NCBI GenBank assembly: GCA_001831055.1
Contig: MIDO01000111.1
Coordinates: forward strand, 1-12,752
DNA length: 12,752 bases
Direction: 5' to 3'
Origin: Verrucomicrobia bacterium GWC2_42_7
GTDB lineage: Bacteria; Verrucomicrobiota; Verrucomicrobiia; Opitutales; GWC2-42-7-A
Positions 12,021 to 12,752 of this stretch are shown piece by piece (the stretch's first letter is position 1; each line of letters starts with the position of its first letter). The position numbers were made by a program, and so were the translations under genes. The notes beneath the pieces were generated by a model. It worked only from the letters and a program-made list of their open reading frames with translations. It did no database searches and was not told where the DNA came from.

Positions 12021-12752
12021 CTACATTTGAGGGATAGAAGCGAGGAGTTGGCGGGTATAGGGGTGTTGGGGGTTGGTGTAAAGGGATTCTGCGTCCGAGT
12101 GTTCGACTATTTTCCCTGTCTGCATAACCAGAACTTCGTCGCTAACGTGCTCAACTACAGCGAGATCGTGTGCGATAAATAGATAGGTAAGTCCCATTTC
12201 TTCTTGTAGATCTTGCAGGAGATTAATGATTTGCGCCTGAACAGAAACGTCTAGGGCGCTAACAGGCTCATCACAAATGATAAATTCAGGTTCGATTGCC
12301 AGCGCTCTAGCGATTCCTATGCGTTGACGTTGTCCTCCACTGAACTCGTGAGGGTAGCGGTTCATGTGATCGGGTTGGAGTCCGACTTTTTTTAGAAGAT
12401 CAACAATGCGTTGAGTTTTTTGTTCCTTCGACCAATCCGGAAAATGGATATCGAGGGGTTCTCCCAAAATACTGGCAACGGTCATCCGAGGATTAAGCGA
12501 GTTAAAGGGATCTTGGAAAATCATTTGGATTTTTTTACGATAAGGGAAAAACTCGCGATTGCTCAGATTGGAAATCTCATCCTTTCCATAAAAAATAGCC
12601 CCTTCCGTAATGGGAGCTAGCCGAACAATAGCACGTCCAAGGGTTGTCTTGCCGCTTCCGCTCTCGCCAACCAATCCCATTGTCGATCCCTTTCTTATAG
12701 AAAAGGATACGTCGTCAACCGCTCGAAGGACGGATCGCCTTTTAAAAATAAT
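12021..12752 (-). CDS. oppF: Oligopeptide/dipeptide ABC transporter ATPase (OppF-like), partial at right edge
   Basis: The frame is open to the window edge, so the 5' end is missing; 243 residues are visible. They begin IIFKRRSVLRAVDDVSFSIR, which matches the usual lead-in of OppF before Walker A (GESGSGKTT, visible residues 29-37). Q-loop FQDPFNSLNP, signature FSGGQRQR, Walker B FIICDEPVSALD and switch histidine AHDLAVV are intact. It would power peptide import at the inner membrane with OppD and the OppB/C permeases, presumably encoded further right. The protein ends after QHPYTRQLLASIPQM. Full-length OppF proteins usually continue about 60-80 residues with a C-terminal oligopeptide-transport domain containing cysteines; here it is absent. 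Confidence 0.88.
   Translation of the reverse strand: MIFKRRSVLRAVDDVSFSIRKGSTMGLVGESGSGKTTLGRAIVRLAPITEGAIFYGKDEISNLSNREFFPYRKKIQMIFQDPFNSLNPRMTVASILGEPLDIHFPDWSKEQKTQRIVDLLKKVGLQPDHMNRYPHEFSGGQRQRIGIARALAIEPEFIICDEPVSALDVSVQAQIINLLQDLQEEMGLTYLFIAHDLAVVEHVSDEVLVMQTGKIVEHSDAESLYTNPQHPYTRQLLASIPQM

Overview
The window looks like chromosomal DNA of a Chlamydia-like bacterium (phylum Chlamydiota, probably an environmental, Parachlamydiales-type lineage). The main reason is a 510-residue ATP/ADP translocase of the NTT/Tlc family. Its N-terminal half reads like chlamydial Npt1 (FGKLRS..., PIH..ELKKV, RNIKDSLIVTA), and such energy-parasite carriers are restricted to obligate intracellular bacteria and plastids. 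A polar amino-acid ABC importer, an Opp-type peptide ATPase and a short outer-membrane barrel fit a host-nutrient-dependent lifestyle. The species assignment is inference.

Layout from left to right: the C-terminal part of a B12-dependent (class II) ribonucleotide reductase (+); a hairpin-packed convergent intergenic region; a putative methyltransferase-fold protein (-); a 1.3-kb gene-poor, repeat-rich stretch; a small two-helix membrane protein (+); an exported beta-barrel-like protein (+); a two-gene operon on the minus strand encoding an amino-acid ABC ATPase and a fused binding-protein/permease; a tandem-domain universal stress protein (-); the ATP/ADP translocase (-); and the 3' part of an oppF-like ATPase gene (-) that runs off the right edge.

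The striking feature is the intergenic DNA. Almost every intergenic gap holds members of several palindromic repeat families. Family A is an element of about 125 bp forming one long hairpin. It has seven full copies plus one half copy, and its outer arms differ from copy to copy while staying complementary to each other. Family B has eight copies built around a GGGGAAACCC...GGGTTTCCCC hairpin, often flanked by mini-hairpins. Family D has two copies with a variable hairpin followed by a conserved tail. A heterogeneous set of perfect or near-perfect palindromes includes one of 46 bp. Several A elements begin or end exactly at a stop codon, so they probably act as (bidirectional) transcription terminators or 3'-end structures, and they appear to be mobile or at least dispersed. 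No CRISPR array, tRNA, rRNA, integrase or transposase was seen.

Gene cooperation: glnQ-like ATPase plus SBP-permease fusion form one complete importer. The translocase would supply host ATP, the Opp ATPase would power peptide uptake, and the class II reductase would make deoxynucleotides without oxygen but needs cobalamin.
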